Below are positions 8,589-18,408 of a DNA stretch of 64,000 nt, piece by piece. The DNA comes from Aquimarina sp042434915 (GTDB lineage: Bacteria > Bacteroidota > Bacteroidia > Flavobacteriales > Flavobacteriaceae). The translations under genes and the position numbers were made by a program. Positions within the stretch are counted from its first letter, which is position 1. The number at the start of each line of letters is the position of its first letter. Below the pieces are notes generated by a model, which saw only the letters and a list, made by a program, of their open reading frames with translations, had not been told where the DNA came from and did not search any database. Location: positions 1,426,001-1,490,000 of the forward strand of contig NZ_CP170198.1 in assembly GCF_042434915.1 (NCBI RefSeq). Reading direction: 5' to 3'.

Positions 8589-9467
8589 TTATAGAAATGA
8601 TTTGATATGTGGTAATACAGGATTGCGGTTATCTTTCCTCCAAATGATAGAAAGAACGGCTCGTTGTGGTATTTTTGGAATTTCAAAACATTTAATGTCC
8701 AAATCAAAACCATCTTGTAAGGATGTCGGTACGATAGCTACTCCCAAACCATTTTCTACCAACTTAAAAATTGTCTGCGCATGCACAGACTTGTGAGAAA
8801 CTTTTGGTGAAAATCCAGCATCTTGGCAAATACTCATAATTTGAGCAAAATATAAAGAACTATAATCCGATGAAAATAAAATAAAATTTTCGTCCTTAAG
8901 CTGAGCAATATTCTCGAAACGATCTTTATTTAATGGATGATTTTGTGGTAAAACTATTGAAAATGTTTCAGTTAAGATCTCCTTTTTTGCTATAGGATCG
9001 GGTACAAAATCTAAACGAACAAAACCAAGATCTAGTGTGTCGTTAAGGATGCTTTCGACCTGATCATAGTTAGACATTTCTTCAAGAGAAAATTTTATAT
9101 CGGGATGTGTTTTGTTTGTTTGCACCAATAGTTTAGGAATTACTTGCTGCATAGCAGATCCCAAAAACCCTATTCTTATTTCGCCCAAATCACCTTTATC
9201 GATTAACTCGGTATGCTTTAAGGTAACCTCAACATGGTTAAGAATATGAGACAATTCTTTTTTGAGGTACGCCCCAGCAGTCGTCAAAACAACATTTCTT
9301 TTATCACGCACAAAAAGTTTTGCACCAATAATTGTCTCCATCTGTTTTATTTGTCGGCTTAAACCAGGTTGAGAGATATGCAAGCGTTCTGCAGCTCTTC
9401 GGAAATGCAATTCTTCCGCAACAGCAATAAAATAATTGAAGTGACGTAATTCCAACTGATGCCTCAT
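8589..9467 (-). CDS. LysR family regulator, divergent from the hut operon
   Basis: 292 residues. The N-terminal winged HTH (residues 4-63) is textbook: LRHFNYFIAVAEELHFRRAAERLHISQPGLSRQIKQ (split here by family positions). It is followed by a linker helix and a periplasmic-binding-like effector domain (LGEIRIGFLGSAM ... LPQNHPL ... GLGVAIVPTS). Start codons of this gene and hutH are separated by only 69 bp, the usual layout for a LysR activator and its target. Histidine utilisation in Proteobacteria and Bacillus uses HutC or HutP instead, so a LysR regulator sensing histidine or urocanate is an inference from position alone. Confidence 0.88.
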   Translation of the reverse strand: MRHQLELRHFNYFIAVAEELHFRRAAERLHISQPGLSRQIKQMETIIGAKLFVRDKRNVVLTTAGAYLKKELSHILNHVEVTLKHTELIDKGDLGEIRIGFLGSAMQQVIPKLLVQTNKTHPDIKFSLEEMSNYDQVESILNDTLDLGFVRLDFVPDPIAKKEILTETFSIVLPQNHPLNKDRFENIAQLKDENFILFSSDYSSLYFAQIMSICQDAGFSPKVSHKSVHAQTIFKLVENGLGVAIVPTSLQDGFDLDIKCFEIPKIPQRAVLSIIWRKDNRNPVLPHIKSFL

Positions 9468-9536
9468 GGGTATTAATTATTGATAAAAATAGTATTTAAA
9501 AGTATTAAATATAGCTATTATCTTAGACCGTAGCTA

Positions 9537-11132
9537 ATGAAATTTATAAGTATGTCAAAATCAAAAACTTATTTTAATTTTGGTGAGGATTTTTTAACTG
9601 CTGGTCTTGCACTTAAGATTGCACGAGGTGCATGTACAGCTAGACTTACAGCTGAAACTCGTGAAAAAATAAAAAAAAACAATAACGTAGTTCAACAAAT
9701 CGTTGCCAAAGGTGATGCGGTGTATGGGATCAACACTGGATTTGGTCCTTTGTGTACCACTAAAATATCCAAAGACGAAACTAAGATTCTGCAAACCAAT
9801 ATTTTGAAGAGTCATAGTGTTGGTGTAGGAGCTCCCATTGAAAGTGAAATCGCCAAATTGATGTTAATATTAAAGTTACATGCATTGTCCAAAGGATATT
9901 CTGGCATTGCTGAAACTACGGCGAACAGAATAGCATGGCATATCAATAATGATATAATTCCTGTAGTTCCGACACAAGGCTCCGTAGGAGCCTCTGGCGA
10001 TCTCGCTCCCCTATCTCACTTGTTTCTACCTCTCATTGGTTTAGGAAAAGTTGTACATGAGGGCAAAATAATAACAACACAAGAATTGTTCTCTATCTAT
10101 AATCTCAAAAGTTTAGATTTAGGACCAAAAGAAGGACTCGCACTAATTAATGGCACACAATTTATCGCTGCACATGCTGTAAAGGTTATTGAAAAACTAC
10201 AGAGTTGCTTATCTCAAGCAGATATAATTGGTGCTATGATGATCGAAGGTTTACAAGGCTCTGTAAAACCCTTTTTTGAAGAGCTACATCAATTACGGCC
10301 TTTCAAAGGCAACATACATGTTGCAAAGCGTATAAAAGCTTTACTAGAAGGTTCCGAAATTATGAAAGCACATAGTACCTGCGATCGAGTTCAAGATCCT
10401 TATTCTCTAAGATGTATTCCTCAAGTTCATGGAGCATCTAGAAATGCATGGCTACATCTCAAAGAATTGGTAGAAATCGAATTGAATTCTGTAACCGATA
10501 ATCCTATAATTATTGATGAAACACTTACAATTAGCGGAGGTAGTTTTCACGGTCAACCTCTAGCAATGGCATTAGATTATGCGTGCCTAGCCGCTTCCGA
10601 AATTGGCAACATTTCTGATCGCAGAATTTATTTATCTTTAGAAGGAAATTCTCCTGGTGTCCCTAAATTATTAATGCATGATACGGGCATAAATTCTGGA
10701 TATATGATCTTACAATATACCACCGCTGCATTAGCTAGTGAAAATAAAGGTCTTTGTTTTCCATCAAGTGCAGACAGCATCCCAACATCATTAGGGCAAG
10801 AAGATCATGTAAGCATGGGATCAATAAGTGGTCGCAAGGCTATACAAGTTCTAGAAAACGTAGAAAAAATACTAGCGATTGAGCTACTTACCGCTTCGCA
10901 AGCCTTCGAATTTAGAAAACCTCTCAAATCAGGTATGCTCTTAGATGAGGTACATAAAATGGTAAGATCTCATGTCTCATTTGCTGATCAGGATCGAGTT
11001 TTTTCTGATGATATTGAGATTGGAATTAATCTAATTAAGTCCAAAGCAATAATTACTACTGTAGATAAATCTATTAATAAAAGTGCCTATTCGTTAACAA
11101 CTGAATTCTCAGAGCTATTTGAAACCTTTTAA
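9537..11132 (+). CDS. hutH: Histidine ammonia-lyase
   Basis: 531 residues. It catalyses L-histidine to trans-urocanate plus ammonia, the first step of histidine degradation. The self-cyclising Ala-Ser-Gly triad that forms the MIO electrophile is visible at residues 152-154 in GSVGASGDLAPLSH. Other conserved segments are YGINTGFGPLC, QDPYSLRCIPQVHGA, NSVTDNP and SGGSFHGQPLA. Two possible starts exist, 9537 and 9552 (MSKSKTYF); there is no clear ribosome-binding site to choose between them. First gene of hutHIUG, divergent from a LysR regulator. Confidence 0.96.
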   Translation: MKFISMSKSKTYFNFGEDFLTAGLALKIARGACTARLTAETREKIKKNNNVVQQIVAKGDAVYGINTGFGPLCTTKISKDETKILQTNILKSHSVGVGAPIESEIAKLMLILKLHALSKGYSGIAETTANRIAWHINNDIIPVVPTQGSVGASGDLAPLSHLFLPLIGLGKVVHEGKIITTQELFSIYNLKSLDLGPKEGLALINGTQFIAAHAVKVIEKLQSCLSQADIIGAMMIEGLQGSVKPFFEELHQLRPFKGNIHVAKRIKALLEGSEIMKAHSTCDRVQDPYSLRCIPQVHGASRNAWLHLKELVEIELNSVTDNPIIIDETLTISGGSFHGQPLAMALDYACLAASEIGNISDRRIYLSLEGNSPGVPKLLMHDTGINSGYMILQYTTAALASENKGLCFPSSADSIPTSLGQEDHVSMGSISGRKAIQVLENVEKILAIELLTASQAFEFRKPLKSGMLLDEVHKMVRSHVSFADQDRVFSDDIEIGINLIKSKAIITTVDKSINKSAYSLTTEFSELFETF

Positions 11133-11142
11133 TTCGAATTTT

Positions 11143-12420
11143 ATGCCTAATGAAACACAATCAAATAGTCAATATCTTTTAGTCGGACCTTTAACACAAT
11201 GTTTGCCTATGACAGATTTGAGTCTTAAAGGTTCTTTACAAGATGAAAACCTAAATGTATTGAAAAACGTAGGTATCTTATGTAAAGGCAAAAAAATTAT
11301 TAAAATAGCAGATTTTGAAGAGTTAAAAACAGAGGCATCATTATTTAACGCTCAACTATTTATGTTAGAAGACAATTATGTTTGCATACCAGGCTTAATT
11401 GACGCTCATACTCATATCTGTTTTATGGGATCTAGAGCCAATGACTATGCGATGCGTAATGCAGGTAAATCTTATTTGGAAATAGCAAACACTGGAGGTG
11501 GTATTTGGGATACTGTAACACAAACCCGAAAGGCTTCATTAGAAGAATTGGCAATAATAACAACGCAGCGTGCTACGAGTCTCTTAGAGGCTGGAATAAC
11601 TACTATCGAAGTAAAAAGTGGGTATGGCTTGTCTATACAAGAAGAGTTAAAAATTCTACGTGCCATTCAAATGGCAAATCAAAAAGTATCTGCTGATTTA
11701 ATAAGTACTTGTCTAGCCGCTCATATCGTACCCAAGGATTACACTGGCACCGCCAAAGCGTATCTTAATGAGATCAGTACCTCACTTTTTCCTGTACTGT
11801 TACAAGAAAAATTAACACATCGCATCGATGCATTTATTGAAAAAAGTGCGTTCACCCAAACAACTATTAAACCTTATTTGGTACAAGCAAAAGCTATGGG
11901 ATTTGACCTTACCGTTCATGCAGATCAATTTACCACTGGCGGAAGTGAAATTGCTATAGAGTTTGAAGCATTAAGCGCAGATCATCTTGAGGCCAGTACA
12001 GAAAAAGAAATTAAATCTCTGGCAAATAGCAACGTAATTGCCGTTGCATTACCCGGCGCGTCTATAGGATTAGGGTGTAACTTTACTCCTGCACGTCGTA
12101 TATTAGATGCAGGAGGAGGACTAGCGATTGCAAGCGACTGGAACCCTGGCTCTGCTCCTATGGGCGATCTATTATTACAAGCATGCATATTAGGCACTTT
12201 TCAAAAGTTAACAAATGCAGAACTACTTGCTGGAATGACGTATCGTGCTGCTGCAGCACTAAATTTAGATGATAGAGGAACTTTGGCCCCTAATGCTCTG
12301 GCGGATTTCAATCTTTTCAAAACCAATCACTTTAACGAAATTTTTTACCATCAAGGTAAACTTAAACCTACCCATGTGTTTAAGAATGGTAAACCCGTAA
12401 AAAACAATGTATCGTTATAA
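11143..12420 (+). CDS. hutI: Imidazolonepropionase
   Basis: About 425 residues from the ATG at 11143; a TTG at 11119 would overlap hutH and is less likely. It is an amidohydrolase that opens the imidazolone ring to N-formimino-L-glutamate. The metal-binding DAHTH is at residues 87-91, followed by GSRANDYAMRNAG, GGGIWDTV, LEAGITTIEVKSGYGL, the VHADQF metal ligand region and ASDWNPGSAP near the C-terminus, all characteristic of HutI. It follows hutH by 10 bp and precedes hutU by 34 bp in one operon. Confidence 0.95.
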   Translation: MPNETQSNSQYLLVGPLTQCLPMTDLSLKGSLQDENLNVLKNVGILCKGKKIIKIADFEELKTEASLFNAQLFMLEDNYVCIPGLIDAHTHICFMGSRANDYAMRNAGKSYLEIANTGGGIWDTVTQTRKASLEELAIITTQRATSLLEAGITTIEVKSGYGLSIQEELKILRAIQMANQKVSADLISTCLAAHIVPKDYTGTAKAYLNEISTSLFPVLLQEKLTHRIDAFIEKSAFTQTTIKPYLVQAKAMGFDLTVHADQFTTGGSEIAIEFEALSADHLEASTEKEIKSLANSNVIAVALPGASIGLGCNFTPARRILDAGGGLAIASDWNPGSAPMGDLLLQACILGTFQKLTNAELLAGMTYRAAAALNLDDRGTLAPNALADFNLFKTNHFNEIFYHQGKLKPTHVFKNGKPVKNNVSL

Positions 12421-12454
12421 AATATTAGTAACAAAATTGTGCAAAAATTGATTT

Positions 12455-14461
12455 ATGACATTTAAAGATCAGATACTTCAAGGTATTCCATCTGCGCTAC
12501 CGATAAAGCAACCTGTAGATGAGACAATAAGTAGAGCTCCCAAAAGAAAACAGATTTTATCTATAGATGAAAAAAAATTAGCTATTCGTAATGCGCTACG
12601 ATATTTTCCGAAGAAGTGGCATGAAGAACTAGCTCAAGAATTTATAGAAGAGCTTAATGAATGGGGACGTATATATATGTATAGATTTATTCCATTATAT
12701 AAAATGTATGCACGTGCAATTAACGAGTATCCAGCGCGATCTATTCAAGCAGCGAGTATCATGCTAATGATACAGAACAATTTAGATCCAGCTGTAGCTC
12801 AACATCCTTTAGAACTAATTACGTATGGAGGTAATGGAGCTGTTTTCCAAAACTGGGCACAATACTTACTAACCATGCAGTATTTGGCAACGATGAATGA
12901 TGAACAGACGTTACATATTTATTCTGGTCATCCTATGGGACTATTTCCCTCGTCACCTGAAGCACCACGGGTTGTGGTGACAAACGGCATGATGATTCCC
13001 AATTATTCTAAACCTGATGACTGGGAAAAATACAATGCGTTGGGGGTAACACAATACGGTCAAATGACAGCTGGCAGCTACATGTACATTGGACCTCAAG
13101 GTATCGTTCATGGTACTACCATAACCATTATGAATGCGTTTAGAAAAACGTTAAATATCAAAGAATCATCTGCTGGTAAAATATTCCTAACCGCCGGACT
13201 TGGTGGTATGAGCGGTGCACAACCTAAAGCTGGCAATATTGCAGGTTGTATTACTGTTTGTGCAGAAGTAAACCCAGAAGCTGCACAAAAAAGATATGAT
13301 CAAGGGTGGGTAGACGTGATTGTCTCTACACTTAAAGAACTGGTGTCTCGCGTTAAGTTCGCTATGAAGAAATATGAAGTTGTGTCGATCGCTTTTAAGG
13401 GTAATATTGTAGATGTTTGGGAAACATTTGATAAAGAAGGTATTTATGTAACCTTGGGATCCGATCAAACTTCATTACATAATCCATGGTCAGGAGGATA
13501 TTATCCTGTTGGTCTTAGTTTTGAAGAGTCTAATCGTATGATACGTAATGAACCTGAACGTTTCAAAACCCTAGTACAAAAATCACTTTGCAGACACGTA
13601 GCTGCTATTAATAAACATACCGCAAAAGGAACTTACTTCTTTGATTACGGTAACGCATTTTTATTAGAAGCATCACGTGCTGGTGCAGCTGTTATGCACA
13701 ATAACAAGGTTGACTTTAATTATCCTTCTTATGTTCAAGATATTTTGGGGCCTATGTGTTTTGATTATGGCTTCGGTCCTTTTCGCTGGGTATGTACCTC
13801 TGCAAAAACAGAAGATCTTGATACTACAGATCAGATTGCAATTACTATTTTACAAGAATTAATGTCCACTGCTCCTATAGAAATTCAACAACAACTTCAA
13901 GATAATATTACTTGGATTAAAGAAGCAAAAAATAACAAGTTGGTTGTGGGTTCACAAGCTCGCATTTTGTACGCAGATGCAGAAGGTCGAGTTAAGATTG
14001 CTACTGCTTTTAATGAAGCCATTGCAACTGGTAAGCTATCTGCACCCGTAGTTTTGGGTAGAGACCATCATGATGTGAGCGGTACGGATTCGCCGTATCG
14101 AGAAACTAGTAATATTTATGATGGTAGTAAATTTACTGCAGATATGGCGATTCATAATGTTATAGGCGATAGTTTTAGAGGTGCTACATGGGTATCCATT
14201 CACAATGGTGGCGGTGTCGGATGGGGAGAAGTCATTAATGGAGGATTTGGGTTAGTACTTGATGGGTCGCTAGAAGCATCTCGAAGATTAAAAAACATGC
14301 TTTTTTATGATGTTAATAATGGAATTGCACGTAGAGGATGGGCCAGAAATGAAGAGGCCTTATTTGCCATACGTAGAGAAATGGAAAGAACACCAAATCT
14401 CAAAATTACGCTACCAAACTTAGTAAAAGATACGATTTTAAATACCCTTACAAATGATTAA
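12455..14461 (+). CDS. hutU: Urocanate hydratase (long form)
   Basis: 668 residues. It converts urocanate to imidazolonepropionate with tightly bound NAD+. Recognisable segments are TYGGNGAVFQNWAQY near the N-terminus, the nucleotide-binding FLTAGLGGMSGAQPKA, DQTSLHNPWSGGYYPVG, and the catalytic FDYGFGPFRWVCTS. It is about 110 residues longer than the roughly 557-residue enzyme of Pseudomonas and Bacillus, and closer in length to the eukaryotic type; the extra length includes the N-terminal IDEKKLAIRNALRYFP block. Its stop overlaps the hutG start by 8 bp, implying translational coupling. Third gene in the operon although it acts second in the pathway. Confidence 0.95.
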   Translation: MTFKDQILQGIPSALPIKQPVDETISRAPKRKQILSIDEKKLAIRNALRYFPKKWHEELAQEFIEELNEWGRIYMYRFIPLYKMYARAINEYPARSIQAASIMLMIQNNLDPAVAQHPLELITYGGNGAVFQNWAQYLLTMQYLATMNDEQTLHIYSGHPMGLFPSSPEAPRVVVTNGMMIPNYSKPDDWEKYNALGVTQYGQMTAGSYMYIGPQGIVHGTTITIMNAFRKTLNIKESSAGKIFLTAGLGGMSGAQPKAGNIAGCITVCAEVNPEAAQKRYDQGWVDVIVSTLKELVSRVKFAMKKYEVVSIAFKGNIVDVWETFDKEGIYVTLGSDQTSLHNPWSGGYYPVGLSFEESNRMIRNEPERFKTLVQKSLCRHVAAINKHTAKGTYFFDYGNAFLLEASRAGAAVMHNNKVDFNYPSYVQDILGPMCFDYGFGPFRWVCTSAKTEDLDTTDQIAITILQELMSTAPIEIQQQLQDNITWIKEAKNNKLVVGSQARILYADAEGRVKIATAFNEAIATGKLSAPVVLGRDHHDVSGTDSPYRETSNIYDGSKFTADMAIHNVIGDSFRGATWVSIHNGGGVGWGEVINGGFGLVLDGSLEASRRLKNMLFYDVNNGIARRGWARNEEALFAIRREMERTPNLKITLPNLVKDTILNTLTND

Positions 14462-15431
14462 TAATATGAATCCTAGTTTTCAAAATTATGAAAAAACAGA
14501 CGTTTCGGTATACACCGGACGTGTTTCTGAACATAAGAACTATCTTCATGAAAAAATTATCTGTATCGATGTGATTACACAGAATTTGATTACTAATCAA
14601 TCACAATCATATGCATTAATGGGATATAATTGTGATGAAGGTGTACGTCGCAATAAGGGACGCATAGGTGCAACAAATGGTTCTATAGCTGTGCGCAAAG
14701 TTTTGGGTACCCTAGCAAATCATTTACCCACAAATACCCAGCTTTTTGATTTGGGAAATATCAAGTGTGTCAATCAAAACTTGGAACAAGCACAGGATGA
14801 AATGACAGCGTTGCTTTCTTTCACCTTGTCAAAAAACATCTTTCCTTTGGTCATTGGTGGTGGACATGATGTAAGCTTTGCACATTATCGCGCAATCGAA
14901 CATAAATATCCAGATAAGAAAATTGGAATAATTAATTTTGATGCACATTTTGATCTGCGCAACATAGAGAATCAAGGTAATTCTGGCACTCCTTTCTATC
15001 AAATTTCAAATCTTACAAAAAATTTTCAATACTTATGCTTGGGTATCAACCGAGCATCGAATACAAAAGAATTATTTAAAACAGCCGATAAACTTAAGGT
15101 ACAATATATAGAGGACCATGAGTTTAATCTTTATAATCTACATAGTATACAAAATGTTTTGAATACTTTTATAAATTCAGTTGATCATGTATATTTAACT
15201 ATAGATATGGATGGATTTTCGGCGGCGTATTCTCCTGGAGTGAGCGCTCCCTCTTCTTTAGGATTTTCTACAGATATAGTTTTAGCTACTTTAAAGATCA
15301 TATGTGATTCAAAAAAAATAATTAGTGCGGATATCGTAGAGTTTAATCCGATATATGATCAGGATAATCGAACTGCTAAACTAGTAGCTCAATTGGTGCT
15401 ATTCATACTACAGCAATTAGAAAATAATTAA
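14454..15431 (+). CDS. hutG: Formimidoylglutamase (arginase family)
   Basis: 325 residues of the ureohydrolase fold. Manganese ligands are visible as GGGHDVSFAH (His138), FDAHFD (Asp163, His165, Asp167) and TIDMDGF in the C-terminal half. It hydrolyses N-formimino-L-glutamate to L-glutamate plus formamide, completing the four-enzyme hut route in this operon. The other Mn-dependent arginase relatives (agmatinase, arginase) are excluded by operon context. The start at 14454 overlaps hutU; 14466 is an alternative ATG. Confidence 0.92.
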   Translation: MINNMNPSFQNYEKTDVSVYTGRVSEHKNYLHEKIICIDVITQNLITNQSQSYALMGYNCDEGVRRNKGRIGATNGSIAVRKVLGTLANHLPTNTQLFDLGNIKCVNQNLEQAQDEMTALLSFTLSKNIFPLVIGGGHDVSFAHYRAIEHKYPDKKIGIINFDAHFDLRNIENQGNSGTPFYQISNLTKNFQYLCLGINRASNTKELFKTADKLKVQYIEDHEFNLYNLHSIQNVLNTFINSVDHVYLTIDMDGFSAAYSPGVSAPSSLGFSTDIVLATLKIICDSKKIISADIVEFNPIYDQDNRTAKLVAQLVLFILQQLENN

Positions 15432-15438
15432 TCAATTT

Positions 15439-16071
15439 TTAAAAGTTTAAACGTTCTACTACTGTAAGAATGGCAGATGTCATATATTCAATTCCAATAG
15501 CAATTACTATAAAACCAATTATTCTGGATAAAGCATTAATCCCTGATGCTCCTAATCCACGTACAATTAGTTGAGAACTGCGCAATACCCCATAAATACT
15601 TATCGTAGTTGTCAATATTGCACATATAATAATAGCCATGTCTATTAAGGATTGATAGTCTTGTTTATAAGAAATTAAAAGAGATATCGTTCCTGGTCCT
15701 GCAAGCATAGGAATAGCAAGGGGGGTTAGAGAAATCTCATCTCTATTTTTTAAATCCTTCTTGACACCAGATTTTTTCATTCCTTTATGTTCACTAAATT
15801 TACCAGTTAATAAAGCGAAACCTGATGAGGCGATAATTAATCCTCCAGCAATTTTTAAAGATTCTAAGGTTATTCCAAAAATTAATAAAATATAACTGCC
15901 TCCAAAAAATGATATTATAAGAATTAAAAAAACATTAATACAAGTTGACAGAGCGATTTTTGCATTTTCTTTTTTTGTGTTATTATCTGTTAATCCAATG
16001 AAAACTGGAACTGTTCCTAAAGGATTCATGATAGTGAAAAGTGCTCCAAAAGTTATTAAGAATAGGCTCAT
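15439..16071 (-). CDS. MarC family integral membrane protein
   Basis: 210 residues with six hydrophobic helices. It carries MarC/UPF0056 signatures: the TIMNPLGTVPVFIGLT segment in helix 1, GGLIIASSGFALL in helix 3, SLTPLAIPMLAGPGTI before helix 4 and GINALSRIIGFIVIAIGIEY in the last helix. The family's substrate is unsettled; early links to multidrug resistance were not confirmed. It is convergent with hutG (7 bp gap), so the hut operon ends here. Confidence 0.9.
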   Translation of the reverse strand: MSLFLITFGALFTIMNPLGTVPVFIGLTDNNTKKENAKIALSTCINVFLILIISFFGGSYILLIFGITLESLKIAGGLIIASSGFALLTGKFSEHKGMKKSGVKKDLKNRDEISLTPLAIPMLAGPGTISLLISYKQDYQSLIDMAIIICAILTTTISIYGVLRSSQLIVRGLGASGINALSRIIGFIVIAIGIEYMTSAILTVVERLNF

Positions 16072-16150
16072 TTTTTTCTTGCAAATATGCGCCTAGTGTT
16101 ATCAATGATTCGTTAAACTAACATTAAGTATCTGCTAACTGAAAGTAAAT

Positions 16151-16195
16151 TACTAAAAAACACCTTAACTCTTAGAATTAAGGTGTTTTTTAGTA
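16151..16195. terminator. Strong bidirectional terminator hairpin
   Basis: Two perfect 18-bp arms, TACTAAAAAACACCTTAA (16151-16168) and its complement (16178-16195), separated by a 9-base loop and with internal A/T runs. It lies directly after the NAD(P)-binding gene (minus strand) and before marC, so it separates these two transcripts. Confidence 0.85.
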
Positions 16196-16210
16196 AGTAA
16201 GATTATCTGA

Positions 16211-16843
16211 TTATTCATTGGCATGCACTACAGCTTCGGCTATTGGTGTATCACCTTCCAAAATTTCAAAAGTCGTATTATTCGCACGATCATCCTCTAA
16301 TGAGTTGATTAACGTTTTAGCCACATCAGATCTTGGGATTTCTCCAGACTTATCCAAATGTGCATTTAAAATAATGTTACCATTTCCTTGTTCATTATTA
16401 AGCGACCCTGGTCTTACAATGGTATAATTTAAACCACTTTCTCGGAGGTATACATCAGCATTATGTTTTGCCTTTAAATACTCTTGCAGTTCATTGGCTT
16501 TTTCTGGCGCATCTGCTCCCATTGAGCTTAGCATAACAAACTTTTTGATTCCTGACTTTTTGGATACATCAATAAGCTTTTTGGCGCCTTCTTGATCTAC
16601 TTCTATTACCTTTTCACCTCCAGATCCAGCCGCAAAAATAACTTTATCGATTCCTTTGGTAACATTGGATAGATCTTTTTCCAAATCTCCAAAAACGGTT
16701 TCTATACCTTGCGATTCAAATTCTTTAACTTGCTCCTCTTTACGCACCATTGCCACGGGCACAAAATTATCAGAGACTTTTAAATAATTTACAATTTGTT
16801 TACCTGTAGTACCATTTGCTCCTGCAATTAAAATCCTTTCCAT
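16211..16843 (-). CDS. NAD(P)-binding atypical SDR (NmrA/YwnB-like)
   Basis: 210 residues. The Rossmann motif GANGTTGKQIVNYL is at residues 8-21, followed by VAMVRKEEQVKEFESQG and GDLEKDL, the pattern of atypical short-chain dehydrogenases that bind NADP through the region after beta-2. VIFAAGSGGEKVIEVDQEGA and FVMLSSMGAD match the YwnB/YhfK-type group. YIVRPGSL-like TIVRPGSLNNE follows. Members act as redox sensors or flavin/quinone reductase-like proteins, and the specific substrate is unknown. Single-gene unit between murA and marC. Confidence 0.85.
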   Translation of the reverse strand: MERILIAGANGTTGKQIVNYLKVSDNFVPVAMVRKEEQVKEFESQGIETVFGDLEKDLSNVTKGIDKVIFAAGSGGEKVIEVDQEGAKKLIDVSKKSGIKKFVMLSSMGADAPEKANELQEYLKAKHNADVYLRESGLNYTIVRPGSLNNEQGNGNIILNAHLDKSGEIPRSDVAKTLINSLEDDRANNTTFEILEGDTPIAEAVVHANE

Positions 16844-17011
16844 ATATTTTTCTTTTTTTGAAAAGATAGTTCACTTTAGGGTTTTTATCAAACATAAAGC
16901 TCTGTTTAACCCAGTATTAGCATAGCATTAAGAAGATTTAAGAAAGAGGCTTTAATTATTTAAAAAGTATCCTTTTTTATTAGCTATGGCCAACCGAAAT
17001 AACTAATAATA

Positions 17012-17044
17012 CAAAAAAACCGATCAGTTTCTTAACTAATCGGT
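17012..17044 (-). terminator. Intrinsic terminator after murA
   Basis: On the minus strand ACCGATTAGTT pairs with AAACTGATCGGT across a short loop and is followed by seven T residues, 30 bp after the murA stop. Confidence 0.8.
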
Positions 17045-17073
17045 GAATACTTACTCTTTATCCTTACTACTTC

Positions 17074-18387
17074 CTACTCGGTTCGAATTATTTTTGCACC
17101 AATAGCGCGCAGACGTTCATCAATATTCTCATAGCCTCGATCGATTTGTTCAATATTGTGAATCACAGAAGTACCTTTTGCACTAAGTGCTGCTATTAAT
17201 AATGAAATTCCAGCACGAATATCAGGAGATACCATTGTAGTGGCTTTAAGAATAGAGTTAAAATTATGCCCAATAATAGTTGCTCTATGAGGATCACATA
17301 AAATGATCTTAGCGCCCATATCTATTAGTTTGTCTACAAAAAACAATCTACTTTCAAACATTTTTTGATGCACCATGACTTCACCTTTTGCTTGTGTAGC
17401 TACTACTAAGACAATACTTAATAAATCTGGTGTAAATCCAGGCCAAGGAGCATCAGAAATTGTCATAAATGAACCATCAATATAACTTTCTATTTTATAT
17501 CCTTCTGCATGTGCTGGTATGTGAATATCGTCATTTACTTTATTTAAAGTTATTCCTAGTTTTCTAAATGTATCTGGAATTTGTCCTAGATTTTCCCAAC
17601 TTACATTTTTGATAGTTATCTCACTTCTGGTCATTGCAGCAAGCCCAATCCATGATCCAATTTCGATCATATCTGGTAGTACACGATGCTCACATCCTTT
17701 TAATTCGGAAACACCTTTAATAGTAAGCATGTTTGAACCAATACCAGAGATATCGGCTCCCATTGCATTTAGCATTTTACATAACTGTTGAAGATAGGGT
17801 TCACATGCTGCATTATAAATCGTCGTCGTACCTTGGGCTAGTGAAGCTGCCATTACTATGTTGGCGGTACCTGTAACCGAGGCCTCGTCTAAAAGCATAT
17901 AACATCCCTTGAGTCCTTTTGGAGCTTCAACCCCATAAAAGCGCTCTTCACGATTATACCTAAATTTTGCTCCTAATTTTATAAAACCTTCAAAATGTGT
18001 ATCCAAACGTCGGCGTCCAATTTTATCTCCTCCAGGTGTAGGGATATACCCTTTGCCAAATCGCCCTAATAAAGGACCTACGATCATTATGGATCCTCTA
18101 AGACTACTACCCTCTTTTTTAAATTGTTCACTTTCCAAATACTCCAAATTAAGTTCATCACTTATAAAAGAGAATTTGCCTTTACCTAATTTTTGAATTT
18201 TAACTCCTAAGTTTCCTAGAATGTCGATTAGTTTATTGACATCTCTAATATCGGGTATGTTAGAAATTGTAACTTTATCAGGGGTAAGTAAAACTGCACA
18301 TAAAATTTGTAAGGCTTCATTTTTTGCTCCTTGAGGTGTAATTTCACCGCTGAGTTTATGCCCTCCTTCTATTTGGAATGTACTCAT
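17074..18387 (-). CDS. murA: UDP-N-acetylglucosamine 1-carboxyvinyltransferase, Asp-type
   Basis: 437 residues. MurA transfers enolpyruvate from PEP to UDP-GlcNAc, the first committed step of peptidoglycan synthesis in the cytoplasm. Conserved parts are GAKNEALQI near residue 20 (with the key Lys-Asn), LRGSIMIVGPLLGRFGKG, and the catalytic loop PGGDKIGRRRLDTHF. The loop residue that is Cys115 in E. coli is aspartate here (Asp121). Asp-type MurA enzymes remain active but are not alkylated by fosfomycin, as known for mycobacteria and chlamydiae. It lies downstream of the DUF4290 gene (21 bp gap), so the two are probably co-transcribed. Confidence 0.96.
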   Translation of the reverse strand: MSTFQIEGGHKLSGEITPQGAKNEALQILCAVLLTPDKVTISNIPDIRDVNKLIDILGNLGVKIQKLGKGKFSFISDELNLEYLESEQFKKEGSSLRGSIMIVGPLLGRFGKGYIPTPGGDKIGRRRLDTHFEGFIKLGAKFRYNREERFYGVEAPKGLKGCYMLLDEASVTGTANIVMAASLAQGTTTIYNAACEPYLQQLCKMLNAMGADISGIGSNMLTIKGVSELKGCEHRVLPDMIEIGSWIGLAAMTRSEITIKNVSWENLGQIPDTFRKLGITLNKVNDDIHIPAHAEGYKIESYIDGSFMTISDAPWPGFTPDLLSIVLVVATQAKGEVMVHQKMFESRLFFVDKLIDMGAKIILCDPHRATIIGHNFNSILKATTMVSPDIRAGISLLIAALSAKGTSVIHNIEQIDRGYENIDERLRAIGAKIIRTE

Positions 18388-18408
18388 ATATTAATTACAG
18401 AATAATGA

